The translations under genes were made by a program, and so were the position numbers. Positions 13,151 to 25,582 of a stretch of 64,000 nucleotides of DNA are shown piece by piece. Every line of letters begins with the position of its first letter. Position 1 is the stretch's first letter. The notes below the pieces were generated by a model that saw only the letters and a program-made list of their open reading frames with translations, searched no databases and was not told the origin of the DNA. Origin of the DNA: Malaya genurostris (lineage: Eukaryota > Arthropoda > Insecta > Diptera > Culicidae); contig NC_080572.1 in NCBI RefSeq assembly GCF_030247185.1, forward strand, positions 6,775,007 to 6,839,006. The letters run 5' to 3'.

Positions 13151-16100
13151 GATCTGAATTTATAAGTTCGGCAAGATTTGCAAGTGGTGCTGGTAGCACT
13201 TCGACCACAAAGCATAATTGACGAAATCTGCCAAAGCTTCTGTGGTTCAGAGTACCTATATTATTGTTTTTAACTAAATTTTGAATGTTCAAAAATTGTA
13301 ATAGGCTCCTTGCGTTGATACATTGAATACCATTTGCTGCCAGCGAATGTTCCTCCTCTGAAAACCTAGATTTGATGGCGATTGCAGACCCTCTTCCAGA
13401 ATCAATTTAATTACAACTTTCAAAACGGCCAATCCTTTCATAATTTTCAATAATAGCATTCACTATTAATCATTTACCAGTTCAATTTCAATTCACCCGT
13501 TACAGTCGTAGTCGGCTTTTTCCGAAACAACACAAGTGAGCCAGCTACTGAGTGAAGGTTCCATGATGATTTTCTATTCCGCTTGATACACATAAACACA
13601 GCATCAAGCGAGATTCTTTCCAGTTCAGCGTGGTGGGTAAATCTTTAACCATAATAGTATCATGGAAGGAAACAGATAATCAATTAAACGCATGTTTCGA
13701 ATTGGCATGGGTACGAATAAGGCACGTGACTCGCCGTCTAGGTGGGCTCATAAGTGAAAATAAAGAATCCACAAAAGGAGGAGATTCTATAAAAATTTTG
13801 TTACTGGATCCATAAATCCTTCTTTCACATAACGTAAGTTAAATAACAACGTTTAAGCACTTCTATTTCTATGCGACCATGATGCCGGCTCTGAATGTTC
13901 CAACGATTTGTTCGATTATGAGTGAACGAATGCGGAGAACGACCAACGAAAACTGTAAATTTGAATAGTCTTTGCGTTTCGTCTTTGAATCGTCAGTGCA
14001 TATCAGTTTATGTTGAACTGTAATGTAATATTTATATACAGGTTTATACAAATATGGATTCAAATTCATGGATTTAAGCTACATTATCAAATCAAAGTTC
14101 AAATTTGCTCAAAATAGTGTTTATTAAACAAACATTTTACTTGAATTTATTAATAGTAGTCAGCATACCATATTAATCGAATAATGATACAACAATTTGT
14201 CAAATTCAACAGAAGGACGTTTCAGAATCTGTCGTAATATACGTTACAAGCCGTTTAACAAGTGTATTATCAAAACCAAACCTTCAAAAGAAACCCCTTG
14301 ATTGCCGCTCAACCAAGCAAGCGGATTTTCCTAGACTCACTTCTAATTCTTAACCTATTTTGCTCTTCGTAGCTCGCGATAATCGCGATTCAATTTTTGT
14401 TTTATGCTCTATGTCCATTCATAAAAGGCAATCATTTCAATGCTTGCTAGTTATAGCTAGCAACCTTTCACTAAGCCGCAATCCAAAATGTAATGCAAAT
14501 ATCATGTTATAGCACCGCATGAAAGCGACTAGAATGATATTATTGTTGAAACTCACTTCATTCTATCTAAATGCAAAGATAGGAAGCAATTGAACGCTTT
14601 GATTTACGGAGTGTGATCCCTGAGCCCCTCAAGAATAGCATTCCCAATGCACACCTGTGTGTAACGCTTATTTTATTTAAATATTCTAGCGTGCAAGAGC
14701 TCGAACTGAATTACGAACCATGCAGTAGTGGAACGCCACACTGTTGTCGGAACTAGTTGCAGTTGGTAGGCAGGTATTAGTAAAAGTCAACTTATTCCCA
14801 GGCTATACCATATGAACTTTATGGAATGTTGGTCGTTTTTTATCCGCTATAGTTGAGCAGTTGTATGCTGATATCGATTCATGCTTGATCGAACAATGGA
14901 GTGGAATATGTTTTGTCTTACGTAGGTACGTATTGATGCTGTAAAAGTTATTAGCATTCAACTCCTATGAAACTGATTAAAATCTTGAACCGATTGGTGC
15001 CGAACCGGACAAAATTAAGATGAAGTGTGTTGAAAAGATAAAACGAAGGGGATTTAAAATTGAAAGTAACCGAAAAATGCTTTCCAATCATGAACACAAC
15101 ATGCACATTACTATATAGAAACAACCAACACCAACTTTACTTTCACTGTCACCACTCCCATGAAGTGTTAAGTATCGTGTGTGTAAAAATGAATAAAGCC
15201 GAGAACCCTTTATCAACCACTATAATTATGCCAACGAATGTCTAAACTTGAGATCCACAGTAAAATTCATAATTGAACACCAAATCTCCTGCCACACATC
15301 TCTATGCATCGACGGAAGAAAATCTCCAGTACGAGCCTATTTTATCTCAATTGAGCTTCGAGTGGCTGCTCTGGCGTCGAGTTGAGCTTCGCTTTGCTCG
15401 TGTTCATAAACAACCAGCTCTATAAGCGATCAGCCATAATTGTACTGATTCAAAATAATGAAATTAAAAGTAATCAGTGGAGTGGATAAAAGATTCGAAC
15501 GATAATCATTGAGCCTGCGGATAATTCAATGAAAACTATTTCGGTTATTTTGAAGCGGTTTTTAAACGAGACCTTACCAGTCTGTACACACGTTAATGAA
15601 CATTAGCGTTATGAAGATCGCAATACTATCAAACTGCTCAACTCATTTATCGATTTTGAGGGTTTTTTGAAGCGCCAACGAAAGCAATGTGTCACTCGTA
15701 TATCCAACACTGGTTCTCAACCACACTTTAAAAGTTAAAGCCCTAAACACTGAAGTTAACTTTCACTTTACACCATAACCCTCATTCTTACAAAGGAATA
15801 TAAATTGTCAATCTCGAAGGTAGCCAAAAATGTAGAGGTTAGCATTTCACAGCCGGCAGAGGTTATGGTTTCGATAACATATCTCCACAGTTAAACCATC
15901 TAATCCGATAAAGATCGTTTTCGAAGTTTAGGTCACGCTTTCAACGCCAAGTTCGAAGGTAAGTAAGCCCCATATAAGCGATATTCGAACGCATACATGC
16001 GGCACGGGTACCATTTTCGAAAGCAGCTTACTGCCGCCCCTTTCGGCAAAACGTACAGTTCGTATACAAAGCTGAATGGGGAAATTCCTGCCACATTCTT

Positions 16101-17511
16101 CTATGGATTCCGAATCGGTTAGTTATGGATATCTAAATAGTTGAATCGTTTAGCGAGTAGCATTCATTGTTATAGATAGCCATACATAAAGTCTACGAAA
16201 CTACGCAGGCAGCTGAGGTTTGTTCCATTTTACCGGGAAGATAATCTATCTACAGGAATGGAGCCAAATGAGTATATACTTTCCTGCCACGCATAGCTAA
16301 ACCAAAGTCGAATAGATAGCTATTAAATACAGTTTAAAATTCTTCGGACTAATCCTGTAACGATGCTCAGTCAATTATGTAAGGTAACTGTACGCCTGTA
16401 AAATTATATATCTTCCATTGAATACAAAATGTTAGATAACGAGGATGGATTATGGATTATTACTTAGGAGTATTGTTAATTCGTTCAGCCAGGAAACCAA
16501 TTATACAGTGATTAAAAAAATATTAAAATTCAACTCTGTACTTTACAATCGGTTATGGATTTATGCTTGGAAAATCCACGTTTATATTATCAATTCAATT
16601 CCAGGGTATAATTATTATATGAAATCCTGCAAATGATTATTATATGGAATCACGCATTTTTCAGAAAATGTCATGAGTCACTTATAACATGGCAGTAGCT
16701 AATAAGGGAACTGATGTGCTGTGATCGGAAAAGAAAATAAAATAAAATCTACAATCTAAATCATTGCTTTTGAAATTAAAATTTCATGCACCTTGTCGCC
16801 ATCTTAGAAGTATCAATTACAATTATTCTTGGGAAAAAACTATAAGACTAATAAACCGAATTTTGGATAACGCTATGATGTTGAAAGTTGTGAAAAGTCA
16901 GCACATGTTTTTAGAAAGAAAAATTAAATAAAAACAATCTCAAATATACGAAAAAAATCGAACAAATATTAGTATCCACACACCTCGAAATTAATCAATC
17001 GGATTTTCATTATCACACAATCGAATTTTGATTTTAAGATTAAAAATTCGCAATGAAAACGATTTGTCTTTCTCTAATCTGCATTTAGCGAGATTTGTAT
17101 CTAGTTTCCTAAATGATGAACTCGATGCTTCCGTGCCTTTTTAAGTTTTGTTCACGAAAACAATCATATTTCTTCAAAATTGCTCAACTATAAGCAAACA
17201 GTTTATTGTTTTCCGAAATAAAATTTAGGGGGAAAATGAAGATCTTTAATTGTTACCAAACAACCAAGTAAGTTTATTCACAATTCTTGTCATTGTTTGT
17301 TACAATCTATTGAATTATGTTTCTACGGTCACTAAGAAGTTTTGAATGGTTCTGATCAAGTGTAACTAGCACGCACGCACATCTGGACGCTTAAACTTAT
17401 TCCACAAACTTCCATATTTTTGAATATTACTTGTCGGAATTTCAAGTAACGATTTTTAAAATCATGTGTCAAGTAAATGAAGGAAGAACTCAGCTAGTGA
17501 ATAAAAAAAAC
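13151..17511. other. 4.4 kb with no recognisable gene or element
   Basis: ORFs are all under 67 codons and carry no motif I know. 13960-14020 shares a short GTTTCGTCTTTGAATCGTC / CAGTTTATGT segment with the palindrome at 53748-53835. No long repeat, microsatellite or TE protein was found. It could be intron or intergenic DNA or very old repeats. Confidence 0.4.
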
Positions 17512-18009
17512 CTGTTTTAATCCACCTAGTGGTGTAATGATACCTTTCTCATATAAAATACTGTGGTATTCTATTCAAAATGTTTCTATACGATTTCTGG
17601 AAGAAACCAAGAGATTGTTTGTGCATTAACTAGTATAACATGAAGAATGAAACAGTTTTCTGATCGGTTAACCCATCCATTACAAAACGAAGTGGGGTCA
17701 CTATTAACAGATCGGCTGAAAAGTTCGTATCGTTTCTATGAGAGGGCGCCACTAGAATTAAATCCATACCATTTTCAGTTAGTACCAACCTTCAAAAGAT
17801 ACGTGTATAAATTTGACAGCTGTCTGATTATTAGTTTGTGAGATATTGCATTTCGAGTGAAGCTACTTTTGTTATTGCGAAAAAAAATGGAAAAAAAGGA
17901 ATTTCTACTACTTTTTGATGAAAAAAAGTGCCGCCGATACCAAAAAATGGCTTGATGAGTGTTATCCAGACTCTGCACCGGGCGAAGCAACAATTCGCAA
18001 GTGGTTTGC

Positions 18010-18022
18010 AAAATTTCGTACT
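18010..18022. repeat. Left target-site duplication of the Jockey LINE
   Basis: AAAATTTCGTACT occurs here and again at 22901-22913, directly bracketing the LINE. The other mariner copy (minus strand of 1-40) reads the same 13 bases once and continues straight into the mariner sequence found after 22913. This is a paralogous empty site and fixes the insertion point, apart from ambiguity caused by the A tail. Confidence 0.95.
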
Positions 18023-18028
18023 TCAGTC
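18021..18028 (+). promoter_or_regulatory. Initiator at the 5' end of the LINE
   Basis: The first bases of the element, TCAGTC, match the arthropod RNA polymerase II initiator consensus TCAGTY. Jockey-type elements are known to use an internal promoter whose initiator lies at +1. I did not find a confident downstream promoter element. Confidence 0.55.
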
Positions 18029-18149
18029 GGTGTTGAACAGTCGTTCGCACCGCACGCGTATAGCTCTTGGCTCCTGGAATTTTTTTTCTGGCTACCTAGA
18101 GTTTCATTGATTCAAGGCTTCAGTCTTTTTCAAGGCTACCTGAATCACT

Positions 18150-18240
18150 AACTAAGTGACTAAGTGATACAAAGAGTGATATTAGAGTGACTAAGTGATA
18201 CAAAGAGTGATATTAGAGTGACTAAGAAATTAATCAGCCT
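18150..18240 (+). repeat. Short tandem duplication in the LINE 5' UTR
   Basis: The segment GTGACTAAGTGATACAAAGA followed by GTGATATTAGA occurs twice in direct succession (from about 18156 and again from about 18187), with partial further copies of GTGACTAAG. This is a small repeat within the leader, upstream of the ORF1 ATG at 18320. Confidence 0.8.
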
Positions 18241-18319
18241 TTTTTAAGGCTAGCTAGGAGTCTAATCGAAGACTAATTTAGCCTAGTTAATTTAATTTAA
18301 AATTTCATTAATTTCAAAA

Positions 18320-19810
18320 ATGCCTGCGTCCAACCGGAAAGGCAACAAGCCTAAGGCTAAAAATAATTCAATACGGAATAAATCACAATCCGTTATTCAA
18401 CATTTTTCTAATAACATTCATGATCTTATAGAATCTGAATGTAAAAATAAAAGACAACGGACGGATTTCCCTTCCGTTGATCCTATGCCGTCTAACAATA
18501 TTTACGAGATTCTTCCTGAATCCGATTGTAGCGACATAGAAGAAAATTCTTCAAAAATTCCCAAAATGGACGCTTGTCGTTCTGGGAAGAAACATCAATC
18601 TATGCCACCAGTGACGGTGATGATTTCCGACTTCAAAGCATTCCGTACTGAGCTTTCTACTTTTCTCCCGGAAGTAAAAGTCTCATTTCAAATCGGACGA
18701 AGAGGAGAATGTCGAGTCTTGGTGGATGGATTGGAAGATTACGAAAGTCTTATTCGATATTTGTCCGAAAAACTTCATAAATTTTATTCATATGATATAA
18801 AATCAGACAGACCTTTCAAGGCTGTCTTGAAAGGATTATCAAATGATCAAAGTATTGATGAAATTAAAAATGAACTAAAAGAATTGCTTGGTTTTGCCCC
18901 TTCCCAAGTAATACTTATGAAAAAAAGAGCGAATGGTACTTCTAAACCACGCTCTGGAATTTCCCATGAACTTTACCTAATACACTTCAATCGAAGTGAT
19001 GTAAACAATTTGAAAACTTTAGAAAAAGTACGTTTCATTTCCCACATTAAAATTCATTGGGAACATTATAAACGGCATAATCGTATTGCAAACTTAACGC
19101 AATGTCGTCGTTGCCAAGGCTTCGGTCATGGAACCAAAAATTGTCATATGGATATACGGTGTTTGAATTGTGGTAAATCGCATTCGAAAGACGCTTGTCC
19201 AATGAATGAAACCACTGATAAATTTTCATGTTCAAATTGCAATGGAAATCATAAATCCAATTATTTGAAATGTCCTGTCAGGGAAAAAATTTTAAACGCT
19301 CGTTCGCTTAGACAACAAGTCAAATCAACGACCTTAAATTTACAGAACATACCTGAAAATTCTTCTAAGGCACCTGCCAATTCGTCTTCTAACGAAAACA
19401 ATTTATTGACAGGTAGATCGACCTCGTCATCATCTTCTTCTAATGTCAGTTATGCTGGTATATTAGGTAGAAATCTATCTCCTATTTCTTCTAATGTAAA
19501 TAATCAAAACACAGGACCGCCTTGCAGTTCTTCTTCTAACGAAAACAATTTATTAATAGGTAGACCGACCAAATCATCTTCTTCTAATGGCAGTCTACCT
19601 ACAAATATTCCTTCAATGCCATTCGCTTCTTTAAATGAAGTCGATTTAGGCGATATAACTGAAAATAAAATGATCTACCTACAAGATCAACTTTTTCAAA
19701 TGATCATCCAAATGAATTCGACTTCATCACTTTTTGAAGCATTTCAAATCGGATGGAAATTTGCAAATAATATTATAATGAATTTAAAATTTAACAGTGA
19801 TGTTAAATAA
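18320..19810 (+). CDS. LINE ORF1: Gag-like nucleic-acid-binding protein
   Basis: A 496-residue protein expected to bind the element RNA and form the ribonucleoprotein. The N-terminal 90 residues are polar and basic. A pre-C2HC-type region follows (about 166-235, FKAVLKGLSNDQSIDEI...ELYLIHF). Three zinc knuckles come next: CRRCQGFGHGTKNC (262-275), CLNCGKSHSKDAC (281-293) and CSNCNGNHKSNYLKC (304-318, one residue longer before the last Cys). The C-terminal third is Ser/Asn-rich and contains an internal duplication, SSSNENNLLTGR and SSSNENNLLIGR. The ATG at 18320 is the first long-frame start after the leader. The stop overlaps the ORF2 start. Confidence 0.9.
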   Translation: MPASNRKGNKPKAKNNSIRNKSQSVIQHFSNNIHDLIESECKNKRQRTDFPSVDPMPSNNIYEILPESDCSDIEENSSKIPKMDACRSGKKHQSMPPVTVMISDFKAFRTELSTFLPEVKVSFQIGRRGECRVLVDGLEDYESLIRYLSEKLHKFYSYDIKSDRPFKAVLKGLSNDQSIDEIKNELKELLGFAPSQVILMKKRANGTSKPRSGISHELYLIHFNRSDVNNLKTLEKVRFISHIKIHWEHYKRHNRIANLTQCRRCQGFGHGTKNCHMDIRCLNCGKSHSKDACPMNETTDKFSCSNCNGNHKSNYLKCPVREKILNARSLRQQVKSTTLNLQNIPENSSKAPANSSSNENNLLTGRSTSSSSSSNVSYAGILGRNLSPISSNVNNQNTGPPCSSSSNENNLLIGRPTKSSSSNGSLPTNIPSMPFASLNEVDLGDITENKMIYLQDQLFQMIIQMNSTSSLFEAFQIGWKFANNIIMNLKFNSDVK

Positions 19811-22451
19811 TTATTTGAATATTTTAAAATGGAATGCTCGATCTTTGAAATCGAGTGAAGATGAATTTTATAATTTTCTCAAAGTTCACAAAATTCATAT
19901 TGCCATTGTGACAGAAACTTTTCTTAAACCAAATGTAAAATTGAAAAGTAATCCACATTATGTGGTTCATCGATTTGACAGGTTTACTGGAATTGGTGGT
20001 GGAGTTGCCATTTTTGTCCAACGGCAAATTGAACATCGAATTTTACCTTCTTTCAATACTAAAGTTATTGAAAGCTTGGGAATCGAAGTTGAAACCATTC
20101 ATGGAATTTATTTCATCGCTGGAGCATATTTGCCATTCCAATGCACCGGCGAACAATTAAATTTCTTTAAAGGCGATTTGCAAAAACTTACAAGATATCG
20201 ATCGAAATTTTTCGTAATAGGGGACTTAAATGCTAAGCATGTCCAGTGGAATTGTAGGCAAAATAACAGTAATGGTAAAATACTTCATAATCAACTCTCA
20301 GCTGGTTACTTTACAGTTCTTCATCCCAGTAATCCTACTTGTTTCTCTTCCGTGAAAAACCCGTCTACAATTGATCTGGTTCTAACAGATCAAAGTCACA
20401 TTTGTAGTGAACCGATTACTCATGCTGATTTTGACTCAGATCATCTTCCTGTAACATTCAGACTTTCCAACGAAGCTATAATTAATCCAATTAGTTCTAT
20501 TTTCAACTATCATAGAGCAAATTGGTTGGATTACAGATCTCACATTGAAAATCATGTGGATCATGAAACTATTTTAGAAAATTCTGCGGATATCGACACA
20601 GCAATTGATAATTTGAATCATTATATTATCGAAGCTAGAAATCTTTCAGTTCCCAAAGCTCAAACTAAATTAAATTCTCCTATCATCGATGACAATCTTC
20701 AACTGCTCATTCGGTTGAAGAATGTTCGTCGACGACAATATCAACGTTCTCGTGATCCTGCTATGAAAAACATAGTTAAGGATTTACAAAAAGAAATTAA
20801 ACATAGATTTACTCTTTTGCGAAATGAAAATTTCGCTAAAGAAGTTGAACAAATTAAACCATATTCTAAACCTTTCTGGAAACTTTCTAAGGTTCTTAAG
20901 AAACCTCAGAAACCTATTCCTGCTCTCAAGGAAGGAAATCAAATACTTCTTACAAATGGCGAAAAAGCTCAAAAACTTGCTCAGCAGTTCGAGAGTGTCC
21001 ACAATTTTAATTTGAACGTTGTGAGTCCTATTGAAAATGAAGTCTCACTGAAATATGATCATATTTCAACCCAAGTGTTATCACACGATGACATTATTGA
21101 GACGAATTTTGATGAAATTAAATCAATTATTAGAAAACTTAAAAACATGAAGGCTCCTGGTAATGATGGAATTTTTAATATTCTTATTAAAAATCTTCCC
21201 GATGTTGCCTTGAGACTCCTGGTTAAAATTTTCAACAAGTGTTTTTCATTAGCTTACTTCCCAAAAAGATGGAAAAACGCTAAAGTAATTCCTATCCTAA
21301 AACCTGATAAAAACCCAGCAGAAACATCAAGTTATCGCCCAATTAGCTTACTTTCTTCTATCAGTAAACTTTTTGAAAAAATTATCTTGTTAAGAATGAT
21401 GACTCATATAAATGAGAATTCAATTTTTTTACCAGAGCAGTTTGGATTTCGTCATGAACATTCAACTACTCATCAACTTGTCAGAGTAACGAACATGATA
21501 AAATCAAATAAATCTTCTGGGTTATCCACTGGAGTTGCTCTTCTAGACATAGAAAAAGCATTCGACAGTGTTTGGCACAAAGGTTTAATAGCAAAAATGT
21601 CTGATTTCCAGTTTCCTATTTATTTGATCAAAATGATTCAAAATTATTTAACTGATCGTACTCTTCAGGTTAGCTATCAGAATTGTAAATCTGAATTGCT
21701 ACCCGTACGAGCCGGTGTTCCGCAGGGTTCGAGTGTAGCTCCAATCTTGTATAATATTTTCACTTCTGATCTTCCAAATCTACCCGTTGGTTGTCAGAAA
21801 TCGCTATTCTGTGACGACACAAGTCTGTTAGCCACAGGTAGAAATCTAAGAGTGATCTGCAGTCGCCTACAAAGAAGTTTAAATATTTTCAGTGATTATC
21901 TGTCAAAATGGAAAATTAAACCAAATGCAGCAAAAACGCAATTAATTATCTTTCCTCACAAGCCAAGAGCTTCTTTTCTTAAACCAAACAATAATCACAT
22001 TCTCAAATTGAATGGCTTGGAATTGACATGGTCTGATCAAGCTAAATACTTAGGTTTAACGTATGACAAAAAACTCACTTTCAAGGATCACATTGAAGGA
22101 ATCCAGGCAAAGTGTAATAAATATATTAAATGTTTATATCCTCTTATAAACAGAAATTCTAAGCTCTGTCTAAAAAACAAATTGTTAATTTATAAACAAA
22201 TTTTCAGACCAGCCATGCTTTATGCGGTACCAATTTGGTCAAGCTGTTGTTCCACCAGGAAGAAAACGCTTCAAAGGATTCAGAATAAAATTCTGAAAAT
22301 GATTCTGAAGCGTCCTCCCTGGTTTAGTACAAATGAGTTACACAGACTCACAAATATAGAACCATTAGATGTAATGTCACATAATATTATAAGCAAATTC
22401 CGACAAAAATCGATGCAATCTTCAATTGAATCGATTCGCTCTCTGTATTAG
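19800..22451 (+). CDS. LINE ORF2: AP endonuclease and reverse transcriptase
   Basis: An 883-residue protein that would nick the target and copy the RNA by target-primed reverse transcription. The endonuclease is at about 5-220, with WNARSL (11-16), the catalytic Glu in VTETF (39), GDLNAKH (141-147) and SDHLP (213-217). The reverse transcriptase is at about 440-720, with KAPGNDGI (451-458), LDIEKAFD (582-589), GVPQGSS (639-645) and the catalytic box FCDD (670-673), where Cys replaces the usual Ala. There is no RNase H domain. The ATG at 19800 lies inside the ORF1 stop region: ATGTTAAATAA is shared, which suggests termination-reinitiation. All key residues are present, so it could be active. 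Confidence 0.92.
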   Translation: MLNNYLNILKWNARSLKSSEDEFYNFLKVHKIHIAIVTETFLKPNVKLKSNPHYVVHRFDRFTGIGGGVAIFVQRQIEHRILPSFNTKVIESLGIEVETIHGIYFIAGAYLPFQCTGEQLNFFKGDLQKLTRYRSKFFVIGDLNAKHVQWNCRQNNSNGKILHNQLSAGYFTVLHPSNPTCFSSVKNPSTIDLVLTDQSHICSEPITHADFDSDHLPVTFRLSNEAIINPISSIFNYHRANWLDYRSHIENHVDHETILENSADIDTAIDNLNHYIIEARNLSVPKAQTKLNSPIIDDNLQLLIRLKNVRRRQYQRSRDPAMKNIVKDLQKEIKHRFTLLRNENFAKEVEQIKPYSKPFWKLSKVLKKPQKPIPALKEGNQILLTNGEKAQKLAQQFESVHNFNLNVVSPIENEVSLKYDHISTQVLSHDDIIETNFDEIKSIIRKLKNMKAPGNDGIFNILIKNLPDVALRLLVKIFNKCFSLAYFPKRWKNAKVIPILKPDKNPAETSSYRPISLLSSISKLFEKIILLRMMTHINENSIFLPEQFGFRHEHSTTHQLVRVTNMIKSNKSSGLSTGVALLDIEKAFDSVWHKGLIAKMSDFQFPIYLIKMIQNYLTDRTLQVSYQNCKSELLPVRAGVPQGSSVAPILYNIFTSDLPNLPVGCQKSLFCDDTSLLATGRNLRVICSRLQRSLNIFSDYLSKWKIKPNAAKTQLIIFPHKPRASFLKPNNNHILKLNGLELTWSDQAKYLGLTYDKKLTFKDHIEGIQAKCNKYIKCLYPLINRNSKLCLKNKLLIYKQIFRPAMLYAVPIWSSCCSTRKKTLQRIQNKILKMILKRPPWFSTNELHRLTNIEPLDVMSHNIISKFRQKSMQSSIESIRSLY

Positions 22452-22571
22452 TTAGTAAGTTAGTATATAAGTTCCTTTTCCCCATTACACAATACAAGTA
22501 GGTTTAGAATTTTCCCTACACAAAAATCTCAGAATTGCGGAAGCAAATGATGTCTTCATGGTAATAACCAA

Positions 22572-22784
<213 letters not shown>

Positions 22785-22865
22785 CAGGGCTGAAAAGTCA
22801 CCACTTGTGGCTGAACACCCAATTTAAATCTTAATAATTTAATTTTAACTCATATTCCAATAAAT

Positions 22866-22908
<43 letters not shown>

Positions 22909-23809
22909 GTACTGGTCATATGAGCACCGAAGACGATGAACGCAGTGGACGTCCAAAAGAGGCTGTTACCTATGAAAACGTGAAAAAATCCACAAAATGA
23001 TTTTCAATTACCGTAAAGTGAAGTTGATCGAGATAGCTGACACCCTAATAATATCAAAGAAACGTGTTGGACATATTATTCACGAATATTTGGATATGAG
23101 AAAGCTTTGTGCAAAATGGGTGCCGCGTGAGCTCACAATCAAGACAATGCACCGTGTCACAAGTCGATGAAAACCATGCTGAAATTGAACGAATTGGGTT
23201 TCGAATTGCTCCCTCATCCACCGTATTCTCCAGATTTGGCCCCCAGTGACTTTTTCCTGTTCTCAGACCTCAAGAGAATGCTCGCTGGTAAAAAATTTAG
23301 AAGCAATGAAGAGGTAATCGCTGAAACTGAGGCCTATTTGAGGCAAAGGACAAATCGTACTACAAAAATGGTATCGAAAAGTTGGAAGATCGCTATAATC
23401 GCTGTATCGCCTCTGATGGCAATTATGTTGAATAATAAAAACGAATTTTGGCAAAAAAATGTGTGTTTCTATTAAACGATACGAACTTTTCAGCCGAACT
23501 GTTATATGTATTTCCAGCACTGGAACCTGAGAACCGGTATAATCGAAGTCAGTTCGTACGGCCGCCAACTAACATGACGTACAAACTCTACTAGTTTTTA
23601 TTCAAATTTTGAAGATTTTATACGATTTAGCCATCGTACTCTAAACCACGATTGAAATTTTCGTTGTATTTAAAAGTATGCAGTAATTTTTGGACGAACC
23701 ATAAGACCTTTCATTTAACCCTAAGATTGGGAATAACGGTTTTGAGTCCAGTTTAGAATTTTTTACGTTTTTTGTTTCGCCGCTTTAAGAGACAGTGTAC
23801 AATGTTTAA

Positions 23810-24979
23810 CCGTTGTGCACTCGAAAAAAAAAACACCTTTAATCACCCGAATGGGTACCCGGGTACCCATTTTTTTAAATCGCTGTAAGTTGAGCATTTT
23901 TCAACCGATTGAAGTAATTTTAGCACTGTTAGATTCAGGAACTTAAGCTCTTTGGGATTGGTACCCATAAAGATGGACATGGTGCTCCTGGTTCCCAGGA
24001 ACCCGGATATCCTAAATGAGTTCCGACATCGAGGCATTTATACACGGATTTCACGTATTTTTGTAATCTTATCTAAGAATTGCTATATGAAATCAAGTGC
24101 TATGCTGAGTTGTTATGTTTATATATTTCAGGGGGCATCCGTTATGTACGTAACATAAAATTTTGAATTTTTCTACCACTCCTTTCCCCCTTTGTCGAGC
24201 ATTTCTCAATCTTTTCACCATGTATTGTCACGTATTTTTGAAACCTCTCCCCCCTAAACGCGTGACGTACTTTATGTATGTTCCCTTATATACTTCACTT
24301 TCTTATCTTCAGTTTGAAAATTATTATGTACTTCAGGCCTATTGCGAGGAGCACGCAATACAATTTTTAATTCTGGCAACAAACATTTCGAAACATCACG
24401 AAGTTACTTCCCAAACAGTTTCGTTCTCATTTATATTTCCTTTTTTTCGTTCTATGAGAGTAAGTCCAGAATAGGCCAACTACCCTTTAGATGACGTCAT
24501 TTTTCTACAAAAGGTTCATTTTGGTACGGCCTTTCTCAAATAGCTGGTTTGGAAAAGTTTCAAATTAGTAAATGACATTTATGGTGGAAAACACAAGTGT
24601 CGGAACATTCTACGGAAATCCGGATTAACGGGAACCAGAAGAACCTACTACAGCAATATACACGGCCATCGAAAAGTGGATAAATTTCTGAATTTACCCG
24701 TACTGAAAAAATTCAAATCGGATGGAATTTGCCTTAGTTACAAGCATTTTTATTTGTGGGTACCCGGGTACCCATTCGGGTGTTTACGTAATAAAAAAAA
24801 TTTGAGCCCCCCCATTCGACCCCCCTTACTGTAAAATGAAAAGTCAAAGCATGAGAAGTTATGGTCCAACTAGTTCTTGGAATTGACCGAATTGCAGAAT
24901 CTTAGTTTAAACCTAACTCAGAAATTTCTTATTTTGAAATTCGAAAAGGTACCCGGGTACCCATTCGAGTGCATAAGGG
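23810..24979. mobile_element. piggyBac-like non-autonomous element with TTAA duplication
   Basis: TTAA flanks both ends (23806-23809 and 24980-24983). The termini are inverted: CCGTTGTGCACTCGAA on the left and the complement of TTCGAGTGCATAAGGG on the right. Close inside each end is a GGGTACCCGGGTACCC palindrome (about 23860 and 24955), and a third copy lies at 24757-24772 next to CATTCGGGTG. No transposase ORF is present (longest ORF 103 codons). The host repeat unit without the insertion can be read at 25280-25310 (GTGTACAATATTGAAC...), matching GTGTACAATGTT...GAAC across the insertion. TTAA duplication and CC-starting ends are piggyBac traits. Confidence 0.75.
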
Positions 24980-25582
24980 TTAATGAACTTTACCCTATAA
25001 CTCCGGAACCGGATGAAATTCAGGAATTCCGTATGAGACCGTGAGACCTTTCCTTTGAATCTAAGTTTGTGGAAATCGGTCAAACCATCGCTGAGAAAAG
25101 TGAGTGAGATCCATTTTGGAATATATGACCACTATTTCCGGTACTTCCGGAACCGGAGATCGGGAACCAGGATAGCCGAAATCGGTTTGTTTAGTTGTGA
25201 ACTGATAATGGCTATCGATTTGTGTAGTTTTGAGACCAGTTTCGACATTTTTTCACGTTTTTTGTTTCGCCGGTTTAAGTGACGGTGTACAATATTGAAC
25301 ACACTTTACCCTATAACTATGGAACCGGAAGTCGGATCCGGAATTCCGTAATGCCTTTCATTTGAATCTAAGTTTTTCAAACTCGGTTCAGCCATCTCCG
25401 AGAAAACCTAGTGAGATTATTTGACACATACACACACAAGCAATGTCTGTGTGTGTATAGACATTGCTCAGCTCGCTGAAATGAGTCGAATGGTATATGA
25501 CACTTGGCCCTCCGGGAAAATTTTTACTAGTCGGTTTTTCAAGTGATTGCATAACCTTTCTATATGAGAAAGGCAAAACATT

